A stretch of DNA of 64,000 nt from Neobacillus terrae (GCF_011393025.1 NZ_JAAOEO010000004.1:302841-366840); one strand, 5' to 3'. Counted from the stretch's first letter, positions 9,062 through 18,404 are shown. Made by a program: numbers and translations. The notes: generated from the sequence alone by a model not told the origin.

Positions 9062-10003
9062 TTAATCTACTCTTTGGCAGACTCTTTCCAATTCCTCTAT
9101 CACTGAGTCAGCCTCTTCCCATGAATAGATGGATGCGCCTGAGGCAAGCGGGTGCCCTCCCCCATTAAACTTGCGGGCAAGACCATTGATAACTGGCCCC
9201 TTTGAACGGAGGCGCACTCTAATCTGGTCTTCTTCTTCTATAAAGAACACCCAAGCCTTAATACCCTTTACCTCGCCCAATACACTTACCAATAAGGATG
9301 CCTGGGAAGGCACAGCTTCAAATTGCTTAAGGAGTTCTTTTGGCAGGGAAACCGATGCAGCACCATTCTCGTGAAGCTTAAAGTTTTGCAGCACATATCC
9401 GTTTAGCTTTACAAGATTATGATCCATTTCGTACAAATTATTATAAATATCAGTTCTTGAAAAATTGTAATGAATTAACTCGCCAGCGCAGGCAAAAGTT
9501 CTTTCCGTAGTACTTGGAAAAAGAAATCTGCCTGTATCACCGACAATCCCCGCATACATAAGCCTTGCAGCCTCATCAGACATTTTAAGGCCTTTATCTT
9601 TTCCAGATAAATAAAATTCGTAAATCATTTCGCTTACAGAGCTTGCATCGGTATCAACCCATAGCAAGTCTCCATAGGGATCTTCGTTTGGATGATGGTC
9701 GATCTTGATTAGCATATCTCCGGTTGAATACCGATTGTCATCAATTCTTGCCTGATTAGCTGTATCACATACAATGACAAGCGCTCCCTCGTAGACCACA
9801 TCTTCAATTTGGTCAAGCCTTCTCAGAAAATTAAGCGTGGGCTCTTCTTTACCAACCGTGTAGATATTTTTTTCCGGAAATGACGTTTTTAAGACCTCGG
9901 CAAGTCCACCCTGGGAGCCATAAGCATCCGGGTCGGGACGGACATGGCGGTGGATTATAATTGTTTCATACTTCTTTATTGCTTCCAGTATTTTCTCTTT
10001 CAT
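9062..10003 (-). CDS. nrnA: bifunctional oligoribonuclease/PAP phosphatase NrnA
   Basis: DHH-family phosphoesterase that degrades nanoRNAs (2-5 nt) and dephosphorylates pAp to AMP in the cytoplasm. Motifs are HRHVRPDPDAYGSQ near the N terminus, CDTAN, and the signature DHHPNEDP; the C-terminal DHHA1 domain carries the glycine-rich FNGGGHPLASGAS. The start chosen is ATG 10001-10003 behind GAAGGAG, giving 313 residues, the same as B. subtilis NrnA (YtqI); a longer frame to 10042 lacks a ribosome binding site. Confidence 0.95.
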   Translation of the reverse strand: MKEKILEAIKKYETIIIHRHVRPDPDAYGSQGGLAEVLKTSFPEKNIYTVGKEEPTLNFLRRLDQIEDVVYEGALVIVCDTANQARIDDNRYSTGDMLIKIDHHPNEDPYGDLLWVDTDASSVSEMIYEFYLSGKDKGLKMSDEAARLMYAGIVGDTGRFLFPSTTERTFACAGELIHYNFSRTDIYNNLYEMDHNLVKLNGYVLQNFKLHENGAASVSLPKELLKQFEAVPSQASLLVSVLGEVKGIKAWVFFIEEEDQIRVRLRSKGPVINGLARKFNGGGHPLASGASIYSWEEADSVIEELERVCQRVD

Positions 10004-10059
10004 ATTTTCTCCTTCGATTGTTTGAATTTTCATCTGTATCATTGGCTCTTTTCGTAAAC

Positions 10060-10275
10060 TTTGTTGTTTATAAAAGCAAAAATAGACTCACTTTCCGCTG
10101 GCAATCCGCGAGCCTCCTCGGTCGCTAACGACCTGCGGGGTCTCACCTGGCTTGCTTTTCCGGCAGGACTTTGAATTGGCATCTTTGAGTTAACCCATGC
10201 ACGAAGGAAATGCGAATGCATTTCCGAGGAGTCTCGCCTATTTTCGCTCACAGTTTCTTCCAATTGCAACAATCT
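10060..10275. repeat. dispersed intergenic repeat, family C (two joined pieces)
   Basis: The left piece (about 10065-10170) contains ACTTTCCGCTGGCAATCC, CCTCCTCGG and CCTGCGGGGTCTCACC, a sequence type I recognise as a common non-coding intergenic repeat in Bacillaceae. The right piece (10190-10275) has the perfect hairpin GGAAATGC-GAAT-GCATTTCC (10206-10225) inside GCACGAA...CGAGGAGTCTCGCCTATTT, related to copies near 44960 and 46260. No gene is supported here; the 77-codon open frame across it is an accident of the repeat. Confidence 0.65.
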
Positions 10276-10389
10276 CTAAGAAAAGAGCAATATCATTTCA
10301 CTGAACAAACCTGGTAAAAGGTATATATGGTATTTTATTATATGAAGTTGTAAAATGTAAGAAGATTGCCCAAATATGGAGGAACTAAA

Positions 10390-10689
10390 ATGCCAGTGCT
10401 TGTTTTCTTTATTATTCTCTCTTTTGTTTTCTATTTATTTTATAAGATAAAATTCGTAAGAAGCCACCGTCCTGTTGAGAAAAAATGGCTGTCTGCAAAA
10501 TCTTCAATCGCACTCGGTCTTTTTGTCACACTGTTCGGCCTTAACCAGATCTACCTCTATCAAACGGCTCTGACCTTTATTATTGCCGCTGTTTTTGTAA
10601 TTATGGGCTGCTTAAGCATTTGGAACGGAGTAAAGGCTTATAAATTTTATCAGCCACATGCTATTGAGGAAGCAAAAAATTTAAAATAA
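10390..10689 (+). CDS. ytpI: YtpI-like membrane protein
   Basis: 99-residue protein with three predicted transmembrane segments: the N terminus (PVLVFFIILSFVFYLFYKI), SIALGLFVTLFGLNQIYLY, and ALTFIIAAVFVIMGCLSIW. It corresponds in size and position (between nrnA and ytoI) to B. subtilis YtpI, whose function is unknown. The start ATG 10390 has GGAGG 7 nt upstream; an earlier in-frame ATG at 10366 has none. Single gene, closed by the terminator at 10703. Confidence 0.85.
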   Translation: MPVLVFFIILSFVFYLFYKIKFVRSHRPVEKKWLSAKSSIALGLFVTLFGLNQIYLYQTALTFIIAAVFVIMGCLSIWNGVKAYKFYQPHAIEEAKNLK

Positions 10690-10702
10690 TTTATGCAGTA
10701 TT

Positions 10703-10735
10703 AAGCCGCTTTCACTCCTTGAGAGCGGCTTTATT
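10703..10735 (+). terminator. terminator of ytpI
   Basis: AAGCCGCT, 13-nt loop, AGCGGCTT followed by TATTATTCTTTT. Confidence 0.85.
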
Positions 10736-10769
10736 ATTCTTTTATTGTATAAAAACCATATCCGGAATC

Positions 10770-12089
10770 TCAATGGCGGTCAATTAACTGGCACATCATC
10801 ATAGCTTTCCCGACAAGTGTTCCTTCATTGAAAACTTCTACATCAACTTTACCAAACTTTCGCCCTACCTCAAGGACTTTCGGAAACACTTCAAGAACAC
10901 TATCAATCTGAACAGGTTTAATGAAATAAATAGTCATGTTCTCTACTACAAGGTCACCCTTCTTATAGCTGCGCAGTATCCGGTTTGCTGCATCTGAGAC
11001 TATAGTTGTAAAAACCCCGTAAGATATAGTACCGAGATGATTTGTCATTTGCGGAGTTACCACGCATCGGTAAATATCTTCACCCTTTAGTTTTCCTTTT
11101 GTCAGTACCATCTGATTCGTTACAATGTCATCGATTGTCTCTCCAACCTGTGGCTGCCTTTGGTTCATTTGCAGCGCCTTTAATACGTCCTGACGGCTGA
11201 TAATACCTTCAAGCCGATTCGAATCGTCAACAACAGGAATAACCTCAATTCCTTCCCAGACCATCATGTGGGCAGCGGATGCAATACTTGTTTTTCCGCT
11301 TACAGCCATTGGATTTTTGGTCATGACTTTATCAACAGGTGTATCCAAAGCTTGTCCAATAATATCTTTAGAAGTAATCATTCCCTGGATTTTCATATTA
11401 TCATCTACAACTGGATATCGGCTGTGAAGTGTTTCCCTATTATGCAGATGCCATTGTTCTATTTTTTCCGTTGTTTTTAAATAGACGGTGGAGGATATTG
11501 GAGTGAGAACGTCCTCTACTAAAATAATTTCCTTTTTTATTAACTGGTCATAGATAGCGCGATTGATCATAGTTGCTACTGTAAACGTATCATAGCTGGT
11601 TGAAATAACAGGGAGCTGCAATTTATCCGCAAGCTTTTTAACATGGTCTTCTGTATCAAATCCTCCTGTTACCAAAACTGCTGCCCCAGCTTTCAGTGCG
11701 TGTTCATGTGCTTTAGTCCGATTTCCGACAATTAGCAAATTGTCTGCTCCTGTATATCTCATCATAGCTTCAAGCTTCATAGCACCAATTACGAATTTAT
11801 TAAGTGTTTTATGCAATCCCGCCCTGCCGCCAAGAACTTGTCCATCCACAATATTGACGACCTCTGCATAAGTTAGCTTTTCTATATTTTCCTTTTTCTT
11901 TCGTTCAATCCGGATAGTGCCGACCCTTTCAATCGTACTTACATACCCTTTATTTTCGGCATCTTTAATCGCTCTGTAAGCTGTACCCTCACTCACACTC
12001 ATCGCCTTGGCAATTTGCCTGACTGAAATTTTTTCTCCAATGGGGAGTTCATCAATATAGTGCAGAATTTGTTCATGCTTTGTAGCCAA
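10770..12089 (-). CDS. ytoI: YtoI: HTH-DRTGG-CBS-hotdog regulatory protein
   Basis: 439 residues in four parts: an N-terminal winged helix (about 1-65, ISVRQIAKAMSVSEGTAYRA), a DRTGG domain (about 70-180), two CBS domains (about 190-305, VDDNMKIQGMITSKDI and VIPVVDDSNRLEGIISRQDV), and a hotdog thioesterase-like domain (about 315-435). CBS pairs usually bind adenine nucleotides. The combination suggests a nucleotide- or acyl-CoA-sensing regulator, but no function is established for YtoI. Start TTG 12087-12089 is preferred because GGGTGAGGG lies just upstream and the length equals the B. subtilis protein; GTG 12098 is the alternative. Confidence 0.88.
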   Translation of the reverse strand: MATKHEQILHYIDELPIGEKISVRQIAKAMSVSEGTAYRAIKDAENKGYVSTIERVGTIRIERKKKENIEKLTYAEVVNIVDGQVLGGRAGLHKTLNKFVIGAMKLEAMMRYTGADNLLIVGNRTKAHEHALKAGAAVLVTGGFDTEDHVKKLADKLQLPVISTSYDTFTVATMINRAIYDQLIKKEIILVEDVLTPISSTVYLKTTEKIEQWHLHNRETLHSRYPVVDDNMKIQGMITSKDIIGQALDTPVDKVMTKNPMAVSGKTSIASAAHMMVWEGIEVIPVVDDSNRLEGIISRQDVLKALQMNQRQPQVGETIDDIVTNQMVLTKGKLKGEDIYRCVVTPQMTNHLGTISYGVFTTIVSDAANRILRSYKKGDLVVENMTIYFIKPVQIDSVLEVFPKVLEVGRKFGKVDVEVFNEGTLVGKAMMMCQLIDRH

Positions 12090-12199
12090 GACCCTCACCC
12101 TTTTTTTATCCGCGATTTACCAAACCCCCGGCAACGGGGATTCTTCCTATCTATCATTATAAGGTGTTAAAAGTCCCGAGTAAACTAAGCCTGTATAAG

Positions 12200-12227
12200 G
12201 AAAAAGGATAAGATGGCATCTTATCCT
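12200..12227 (-). terminator. terminator of the 81-aa membrane protein gene
   Basis: Minus strand: AGGATAAGATG-C-CATCTTATCCT followed by TTTTTCC, abutting the stop codon. Confidence 0.8.
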
Positions 12228-12473
12228 TTAATCCAAAAATGATCGGCTTCTTTTTTTCTGGGGTTTTCGGTTCATGCCCTCGATATTTTTCCGGCTGTGA
12301 GGAGTATAAAGCAGTCCGGAAAGGTTACCGGCCACCACACACAAAGCGAGTAAAATCCATGAATAGGCAAACCACGCCTGGGAGCTTCCACCTGAAAAAT
12401 CCATCCTTGGAATTGCAAAATAAAGCATAAAGCCAGCCGCCAAAAGGCAAAGTAAATAACGATTTTTCTTCAT
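12228..12473 (-). CDS. small two-TM membrane protein of unknown function
   Basis: 81 residues with two hydrophobic helices (about 4-21 YLLCLLAAGFMLYFAI and 38-59 WILLALCVVAGNLSGLLY), then a basic tail rich in Lys and Arg (RKPQKKRSRSF) expected on the cytoplasmic side. The start ATG 12471-12473 has AAGGAGG at ideal spacing, and the gene has its own terminator, so it is a real gene. I do not recognise the family. It is monocistronic between ytoI and ytkL. Confidence 0.75.
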   Translation of the reverse strand: MKKNRYLLCLLAAGFMLYFAIPRMDFSGGSSQAWFAYSWILLALCVVAGNLSGLLYTPHSRKNIEGMNRKPQKKRSRSFLD

Positions 12474-12555
12474 ATAAACCTCCTTAAAACAAGCTTGTTT
12501 CATTTTTATGCTTTAGTAAGGGAAAAAAGTCGTCTCTGGGTGATCTGAAGAAAAT

Positions 12556-12586
12556 AAAAAAAAGCCAAAATGAATTTGGCTTTTTA
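12556..12586 (-). terminator. terminator of ytkL
   Basis: Minus strand AAAGCCAAA-TTCA-TTTTGGCTTT with trailing T-run, 20 nt after the stop. Confidence 0.85.
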
Positions 12587-12602
12587 CATGATTTTTTAAA
12601 AT

Positions 12603-13283
12603 TTAAAGTTCAATTGATTCCCCAGCTTTAAGCACTCTTCCTTCCTGTCCATCAAGCATTTCAATGAATCTTTGAGGATCCTGCTTAATTGGAGGAAAGG
12701 TATTATAGTGGATCGGAACAACTAGTTTTGCATTAAGAAGTTTTGCGGCATATGCGGCATCCTCTGGACCCATGGTGAAATTATCACCAATTGGAAGAAG
12801 AGCCAAATCAATCGGGTGACGTTCCCCTATTAATTTCATATCGGAAAATAACGCAGTATCCCCGGCATGATAAACTGTTTTCCCTTCATTCATAAATAAA
12901 ATTCCAGCTGGCATACCGCCATAGATAATTTGTCCATCTTCAGTAGAAAAGCTGGATCCGTGGAAAGCCTGGGTTAATTTTACCTTTCCAAAGTCAAATT
13001 GATAGGAACCCCCTATATGCATGGCATGTGTATTAAGCCCTTTACTGCCGAGATAGTCAGCAATTTCCGCGTTGCCAACCACAAGGGATCCATGCTTCTT
13101 TGCCAATTCAACAGTATCACCCACATGGTCTCCGTGAGCATGTGTAAGCAGGATTACGTCGGGTTTTACTTCATCTGCCTGTAAATCAGTTTGCCCGTTC
13201 CCTGTGATAAACGGATCGATAAAAATTGTTTTTCCATTGCTTTCGATTTTCACAACTGAATGGCCATGATAGGAAACTCTCAT
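12603..13283 (-). CDS. ytkL: metal-dependent hydrolase, UPF0173 family (YtkL)
   Basis: 226-residue metallo-beta-lactamase-fold protein. Metal-site motifs visible are the N-terminal [15 protein letters not shown] (HxHxDH) at about residues 47-56, [10 protein letters not shown], and the final [10 protein letters not shown]. This matches the UPF0173/UlaG-like hydrolases, for which no substrate is known in Bacillus. The start is the ATG at 13281-13283. It is a single gene with its own terminator, and a family A repeat fills the space upstream. Confidence 0.9.
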   Translation of the reverse strand: MRVSYHGHSVVKIESNGKTIFIDPFITGNGQTDLQADEVKPDVILLTHAHGDHVGDTVELAKKHGSLVVGNAEIADYLGSKGLNTHAMHIGGSYQFDFGKVKLTQAFHGSSFSTEDGQIIYGGMPAGILFMNEGKTVYHAGDTALFSDMKLIGERHPIDLALLPIGDNFTMGPEDAAYAAKLLNAKLVVPIHYNTFPPIKQDPQRFIEMLDGQEGRVLKAGESIEL

Positions 13284-13424
13284 ACTTTTTCTCCTTTCAA
13301 ATTAACAATTGGAATTTTAAATCAGGGAGTCTTCTTTTAATACCCGGAATAGTTTTAGACTATCATGTTCATTTTATATTAGCAAAAAATGAGATTTTAA
13401 AATTAAATCTTAGATTTGGTTAGT

Positions 13425-13930
13425 TATCTAGCTCCAGCGACTAGTGTCCATTCCTCTCCTCCCTGCAATAAGGCAAGTTTCAAACATTGTTTTTTTACGG
13501 CGGAGCTGGTCTCTTAAAGACCCGCCTTGTACATGCAATTGGGCATTGCTTTGCTCTTCGGGTTGTCCAGCTGCAATGCCTATGGCTCCAGTTCCTAAGC
13601 CAATCTCCGTCGGAATGTTTAAAAATTACCTTCTTACTGCTCGTTTTTTGCTCGTCACCCCTGTACAAGGCGCGTTCGCATTTCATTTTCCTGTATCTTA
13701 GCCAAATCGGAGGCCTGCAGGACAAGCTTTAATAGCCTTCGCATCACACAAAGGAATAGCCTTTAAGCTTTTTCGAGGAAGAAGGTCAGATAGGTGCTGC
13801 CAAAGAATAAGGAAAGCTCCGGCATGTAACGAAGGAAAAACGCAGCTTTTTCGAGGGAAGTGGCAATGTTAGCTTTTATCTAGCCCATACATCGCTTAAC
13901 GGGAGCTTGCGCATTTCTTTTTAACTTGCT
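13425..13930 (-). repeat. dispersed repeat family A, reversed, about 0.5 kb
   Basis: Read on the minus strand, it begins ATGCGCAAGCTCCCGTTAA and ends CGCTGGAGCTAGATAACTA, matching the two ends of the copies at 33868 and 50876 (AGCGCAAGCGCCCGTTCAG ... GGGCGCTGGAGCTAGACAA). It contains two versions of the CCTCGAAAAAGC...CTTCGT module (about 13755-13790 and 13828-13857). No ribosome binding site or family-like protein was found, so this roughly 650-bp gap between ytkL and the peptidase gene holds repeat DNA only. Confidence 0.6.
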
Positions 13931-13965
13931 AAGCTTTTTATATTAAAGCAGTGGGGGGCATGAAA

Positions 13966-15063
13966 ATGAACAAGCGATTAGAAAATTTAATAGCATGGAT
14001 GAAGGAAAGCGATGTTCAGGTAACTTTCCTGACATCTTCTGAAAATGTTTTTTACTTAAGCGGTTTTTATAGTGATCCGCATGAGCGCTTGCTGGGGCTT
14101 GCTGTATTTCAGGAAGGCGAGCCATTCCTTGTTTGTCCTGGAATGGAAAAGCACAGTGTAAGACGTACTGGCTGGAGCCAGGAAATTATCGCCTACAGTG
14201 ATATTGAAGACCCATGGGAACTAATTAACAAGTCCATTGCAGGAAGAGTTTCGGGGGCTTCAAAGGTTGCAATAGAAAAAGAGCATATGAATGTAGAACG
14301 CTATGAAAAAATCTCATCTCTTTTTCCAAAGGCAGAATTTGTTTCAGCAGAAGAAAAATTAAGAGTGCTTCGAATGATCAAAGATGAAAAGGAACTAAAA
14401 ATTATCAAAGAAGCTTGTGCTCTTGCCGACTATGCTGTTGAATTCGGTGCATCGGAAATTAAAGAAGGAAAAACGGAGCTTGAAATTCTTTCCGCAGTTG
14501 AGTTTGCGTTAAAGAAAAAAGGAGTCACAGAGATGTCATTTGCCACTATGGTACTAACCGGTGCAAACGCAGCATCTCCACATGGAACACCAGGGCTGAC
14601 TAAAATTCAAAAAGGAGATCTAGTTCTTTTTGATCTAGGGGTAGTTATTGATCGTTACTGCTCTGATATTACCCGAACAGTAGCTTACGGAGACGTAAAC
14701 GAAAAGCAAAAGGAAATTTACGATACAGTTCTTAAAGCTCAGCTTGCTGCCGTTGAAGCAAGCAAACCTGGTGCAACCTGTGCTGAAGTTGATTTAACGG
14801 CGCGAAGAATAATTTCGGAAGCCGGATATGGAGAATATTTCCCTCACAGGCTTGGGCATGGGCTTGGAATTAGTGTGCATGAATATCCATCAATGATGGA
14901 AACAAACACACTTGTTCTTCGGGAAGGAATGGTCTATACCATTGAGCCAGGCATATATGTTCCAGATGTTGCAGGGGTCCGAATTGAAGATGATATTGTC
15001 ATTACAGCAAATGGAGCTGAGATTCTAACTAAATTTCCAAAAGAATTACAAGTTTATAGATAG
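13966..15063 (+). CDS. M24-family metallopeptidase (Xaa-Pro dipeptidase type)
   Basis: Aminopeptidase P/prolidase-fold enzyme cleaving peptides with proline in second position. An N-terminal creatinase-like domain (1-130) precedes the pita-bread domain with the five metal ligands: Asp in VLFDLGVV, Asp in CSDITRT, His in HRLGHGLGISVHE, Glu in YTIEPGIY and Glu in VRIEDDI. Length 365 residues. ATG 13966 is preferred because GGGGGG ends 7 nt before it; GTG 13951 and ATG 13960 sit on top of that site. Similar to Bacillus YqhT/PepQ-type enzymes; the exact substrate is not determinable. Confidence 0.9.
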   Translation: MNKRLENLIAWMKESDVQVTFLTSSENVFYLSGFYSDPHERLLGLAVFQEGEPFLVCPGMEKHSVRRTGWSQEIIAYSDIEDPWELINKSIAGRVSGASKVAIEKEHMNVERYEKISSLFPKAEFVSAEEKLRVLRMIKDEKELKIIKEACALADYAVEFGASEIKEGKTELEILSAVEFALKKKGVTEMSFATMVLTGANAASPHGTPGLTKIQKGDLVLFDLGVVIDRYCSDITRTVAYGDVNEKQKEIYDTVLKAQLAAVEASKPGATCAEVDLTARRIISEAGYGEYFPHRLGHGLGISVHEYPSMMETNTLVLREGMVYTIEPGIYVPDVAGVRIEDDIVITANGAEILTKFPKELQVYR

Positions 15064-15075
15064 ATTGAAAGAAGA

Positions 15076-15107
15076 AAAATCCGGGATAAATCATCCCGGA
15101 TTTTTTT
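15076..15107. terminator. bidirectional terminator between M24 peptidase and ald
   Basis: AAATCCGGGAT, 6-nt loop, ATCCCGGATTTTTTT, shared by convergent genes. Confidence 0.88.
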
Positions 15108-15110
15108 CTA

Positions 15111-16232
15111 TTACATATTTTCTAGAAGTGATCTTGTATCGGAAAATTCAACACCATGAGCTTCAGCAACTGCTTCATAGGTTACAAAGCCATTCAAAGT
15201 GTTAATTCCTTTTAATAAAGCAGGATTGTCAAGGCACGCTTGTTTGTAGCCTTTATTTGCAATTTGTATTGCATATGGCACCGTTACATTAGTCAGCGCC
15301 ATAGTAGAAGTACGAGGAACTGCACCTGGCATATTAGCAACAGCATAGTGGACAACACCATGTTTAACATAAGTCGGATTATCATGAGTCGTAATCCGGT
15401 CTGTTGTTTCAAAAATCCCGCCCTGGTCAATGGCAATATCAACGACAACGCCGCCTGGAGACATTGATTGAATCATTTCTTCTGTAACTAATTTTGGAGC
15501 TTTTGCACCAGGAATTAAAACAGCCCCGATAACCAAATCAGACTCCTTTACCGCCTCTGCAATATTATAAGGGTTAGACATAAGCGTAGTTACATCTGCA
15601 CCAAAAATATCATCAAGCTGACGCAACCGGTCAGGATTCAAGTCGATTATAGTAACCTTTGCACCAAGACCAATGGCCATCTTAGCTGCATTTGTTCCAG
15701 CTACGCCGCCACCGACGATAGTTACTGTTCCTCTTTGAACACCAGGTACACCTGAAAGAAGGATACCTTTTCCGCCATTTACCTTTTCAAGGAATTGCGC
15801 GCCAATTTGTGGAGCCATTCTTCCTGCGACTTCACTCATTGGAGTCAGCAATGGCAGTGAACCATTTTGAAGCTGAACAGTTTCATAGGCAATACCTACA
15901 ACTTTATTTTCGATCAAAGCCTTTGTAAGCTCTGGTTCTGGTGCTAAATGTAGATATGTAAATAATATTAATCCTTCACGGAAATAAGTATATTCTTCTG
16001 GAAGAGGCTCTTTTACTTTCATAACCATTTCCTTGGACCATGCTTCTTCCGCTGTCTCCACAATAACCGCTCCAGCAGCTGCATAATCCTCATCCGTAAA
16101 TCCTGAGCCGAGTCCGGCACTTTTCTCAATATAAACCTCATGGCCAAACTTTAAAAGGTTCACAACCCCAGCAGGTGTCATAGCTACACGGTTTTCATTG
16201 TTTTTTATTTCTCTAGGTACCCCGATCCGCAT
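15111..16232 (-). CDS. ald: alanine dehydrogenase
   Basis: NAD-dependent oxidative deamination of L-alanine to pyruvate and ammonia, used in alanine catabolism and sporulation in Bacillus. The protein begins [20 protein letters not shown] and contains [22 protein letters not shown], the Rossmann glycine motif [14 protein letters not shown] and the active-site region [20 protein letters not shown]. 373 residues, near the usual 370-378. Start ATG 16230-16232 has GGAGG 8 nt upstream; a longer frame to 16247 has no better site. The divergent neighbour is a decayed permease gene. Confidence 0.96.
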   Translation of the reverse strand: MRIGVPREIKNNENRVAMTPAGVVNLLKFGHEVYIEKSAGLGSGFTDEDYAAAGAVIVETAEEAWSKEMVMKVKEPLPEEYTYFREGLILFTYLHLAPEPELTKALIENKVVGIAYETVQLQNGSLPLLTPMSEVAGRMAPQIGAQFLEKVNGGKGILLSGVPGVQRGTVTIVGGGVAGTNAAKMAIGLGAKVTIIDLNPDRLRQLDDIFGADVTTLMSNPYNIAEAVKESDLVIGAVLIPGAKAPKLVTEEMIQSMSPGGVVVDIAIDQGGIFETTDRITTHDNPTYVKHGVVHYAVANMPGAVPRTSTMALTNVTVPYAIQIANKGYKQACLDNPALLKGINTLNGFVTYEAVAEAHGVEFSDTRSLLENM

Positions 16233-16523
16233 TACGCATGCCTCCAATTAATATGATTCTATCTATATGGAATAAACCGCTTTAAATATAACACCTTCAT
16301 TCATGAGAATAAAGTGAAAAATGTTAATATTAAAGCACAAAAATGAAAACACTTACATTTTAACAAAACAAGGCTGTTATTCCTATCATTTTTAATATTA
16401 TATCTACTCCATATTATAAAAAAGTCTGTAATATAATGAATGAATAATAAAAAATCCATCATGAAAGGGTTGGAATCGTGACCCCACAAATAGCCAAATC
16501 TGCAAGAATTGAAAAAATAGGGA

Positions 16524-17784
16524 CTTGAGACTGTTCCCAATGAACTAAGAAAAACCAGCTGGTTCGATTACTTTATACTTCAGCTTTCCTTTTCGGTGAA
16601 CTCAGGCAATTTTCTTGTCCCAGCCCTTGCAGTACTAAACGGTAACCTTTCGTTCTTTTCTGCAGTTGCTGCAACCTTGGCTGGGGCCATTGCTGCATTT
16701 ATATTTGTTTCAACACTGTCAATGCCTGGAGCTATGTATGGCCTTCCTGCACAATATGCTATTCGCGGATTTCTCGGAACGCGATTCGCCAGATTTATCG
16801 CCTCCCCTATCAGGGTAATTACTTCTTTATATTGGTTTGCAGTCCAAACGATCGGAGGAACAATAGCACTCATTGAAATTGTTAAAAGGCTAACAGGCAC
16901 AAAACTTTCCTTTTTACCTATTTCTCTTTCTTTGGCACTGATAATGGCATTACTAGCTCTAATTGGATTTGAGGCTGTTAAAAAAGCTTCCAGATTATTT
17001 ATGCCTGTCCAAATTATCGGCCAACTCATTTTGATTTATTTGTTTGTTCATTATGCAGCTGTCCATCATGAAACAGGAACACTTTTTAACCACCAATGGA
17101 AGGTTTCATCCTTTATTCTAGCTTAGCCTTTGTCCAATACATATCTGGTGTAAGCGCCTCTTCAGATATGGCACGATATAGCAGAACACCGAAAGGGGCT
17201 TTTTGGGGCCTGCTTGCAGGAAATGGGATAGGTTTTCTAATAACTTCCCTGCTGGCAGCCTTTTCAGCAGCACTCATTAGGACTTGGAACCCCTTTGCCG
17301 GTGCATCCTCTTTAATTGAATCTAAATGGATACTTATAATCTTAATGAGATGATATCGATTAATATGAATAACGCATATACCGGGGGATTTAGCTTGTTA
17401 AACACCTTTCATCGATTGGGTAGAGTCAAAAGTTCCCTTATCTTTGGCGTTGCGGCGATTATCCTGAGTGGATTCCCAGAACTTGTAAATGGAGCCCAGA
17501 AATATATTTCGTACTTAGGGACTTTTATTATCCCACTTTCTGCTGTCATTGTTGTCGATTATCTGGCTATAAAAAAAGCAGCTTTAACAGATAATGATTT
17601 AATTGCCATTACATCAAGCAGTTTTCATATAAACAAGAATGCCCTTTCTGCAATAATTTTAGGTGCATGTTTCTTTATTCTGATTCCCAAAAATTTGTCA
17701 CCTGGATTTCTTTCCTTTCTTTTAACATCCGGCTTTTATTTTGCCATGTTCCATTTCATAAAAACCAAAAAAGCTCCGCGGTAA
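16524..17784 (+). pseudogene. NCS1-type (cytosine/purine/allantoin) permease, frameshifted remnant
   Basis: Membrane-transporter similarity runs through three reading frames: about 16524-17126 (NSGNFLVPALAVLNGN, LPAQYAIRGFLGTR, GFEAVKKASRLFMPVQIIG), 17096-17353 (FVQYISGVSASSDMARYSR, WGLLAGNGIGF), and 17326-17784 (GGFSLLNTFHRLGR, FPELVNGAQKYISYLGTFI). Joined, these give most of a nucleobase:cation symporter-1 protein, with the S-x-D-x-x-R-Y segment typical of CodB-like carriers. At least two frameshifts are needed, residues appear missing near the second junction, and stop codons lie immediately upstream of 16524. No intact start is seen. It is probably a dead gene, unless the frame breaks are sequencing errors. 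Confidence 0.8.
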
Positions 17785-17802
17785 AACGCGAAGCTTTTGT
17801 TT
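17768..17802. terminator. bidirectional terminator
   Basis: AAAAGCTCCGCG-GTAAAA-CGCGAAGCTTTT with T-rich flanks on both strands, between the permease remnant and the glycine-rich gene. Confidence 0.75.
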
Positions 17803-17810
17803 TCCTAGTT

Positions 17811-18242
17811 TTAATAATAAAAACCTCCGTAAGGATAGTAAGGGTAACCATAGCCATATCCGTAGCCGCCATATAATGCCGGGGATAAAGCTGCTCCAGC
17901 AAGCAGTCCCAAGCCAAGCCCGCCTAGGCCCCAGCCCCATGGACCTCCAAATCCCCAGCCCCATGGACCTCCAAAGCCCCAGCCCCCCCATCCCCACGGA
18001 CGTCCAAAGCCGAAACCGAATGGACGGCCGAAGCCAAAACCGAATGGACGGCCGAAACCGCCAAATCCGAATGGACGGCCGAAACCGCCAAATCCGAAAC
18101 CTGGACGGCCAAAACCTCCGAAACCAAAACCTGGGCGGCCAAACCCGCCAAATCCAAATGGACGAATTCTTTCATCATTAGGGTCTATTGAAGAATGATC
18201 ATAATAAACCTCAGTAGGCATTGCCTGAATTTCTGGATTCAA
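17811..18242 (-). CDS. glycine-rich repeat protein (FGGFGRP repeats)
   Basis: 143 residues. The N terminus (1-27) is ordinary and acidic (PTEVYYDHSSIDPNDERI). Residues about 28-85 are tandem FGGFGRPGF/FGFGRPFGF units, 85-112 become GGPWGWGFGGPWGWGL, then a short apolar stretch, and the end is Tyr/Gly-rich (GYGYGYGYPYYPYGGFYY). No cysteine and almost no lysine. Start TTG 18240-18242 has GAGGAGG at good spacing, and a terminator follows. I do not recognise a named family; low-complexity Gly/Tyr/Phe proteins in spore formers are often coat or surface proteins, but that is inference only. Confidence 0.8.
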   Translation of the reverse strand: MNPEIQAMPTEVYYDHSSIDPNDERIRPFGFGGFGRPGFGFGGFGRPGFGFGGFGRPFGFGGFGRPFGFGFGRPFGFGFGRPWGWGGWGFGGPWGWGFGGPWGWGLGGLGLGLLAGAALSPALYGGYGYGYGYPYYPYGGFYY

Positions 18243-18370
18243 TGTTCTTCCTCCTCATATTTTTTATTTACACTTAAAGAATATGCAGAGTTCAAAAACA
18301 CCGTATGGGTAAACAACCCGACTTTTTAAAAAATTATGGTTATATGCCTTCTATATCTTTTTTTTCCATA

Positions 18371-18400
18371 AAAAAAAAGCTGCCAATTACGCAGCTTTTC
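18371..18400 (-). terminator. terminator of the 55-aa ORF
   Basis: Minus strand AAAAGCTGC-GTAATTG-GCAGCTTTTTTTTT, directly after the small ORF. Confidence 0.85.
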
Positions 18401-18404
18401 CAAG

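Noticed and set aside
10039..10272. 77-codon minus-strand frame upstream of nrnA
   Set aside because: It crosses both pieces of the family C repeat, has no ribosome binding site, and its sequence follows the repeat.
13444..13732. Open frames in the ytkL-peptidase gap
   Set aside because: They lie inside a family A repeat, lack ribosome binding sites, overlap in several frames and show no recognisable protein features.
17876..18181. Frames antisense or out of phase to the glycine-rich gene
   Set aside because: Their repeats (e.g. PSPMDLQ) only mirror the DNA repeats of the real gene; no start signals.
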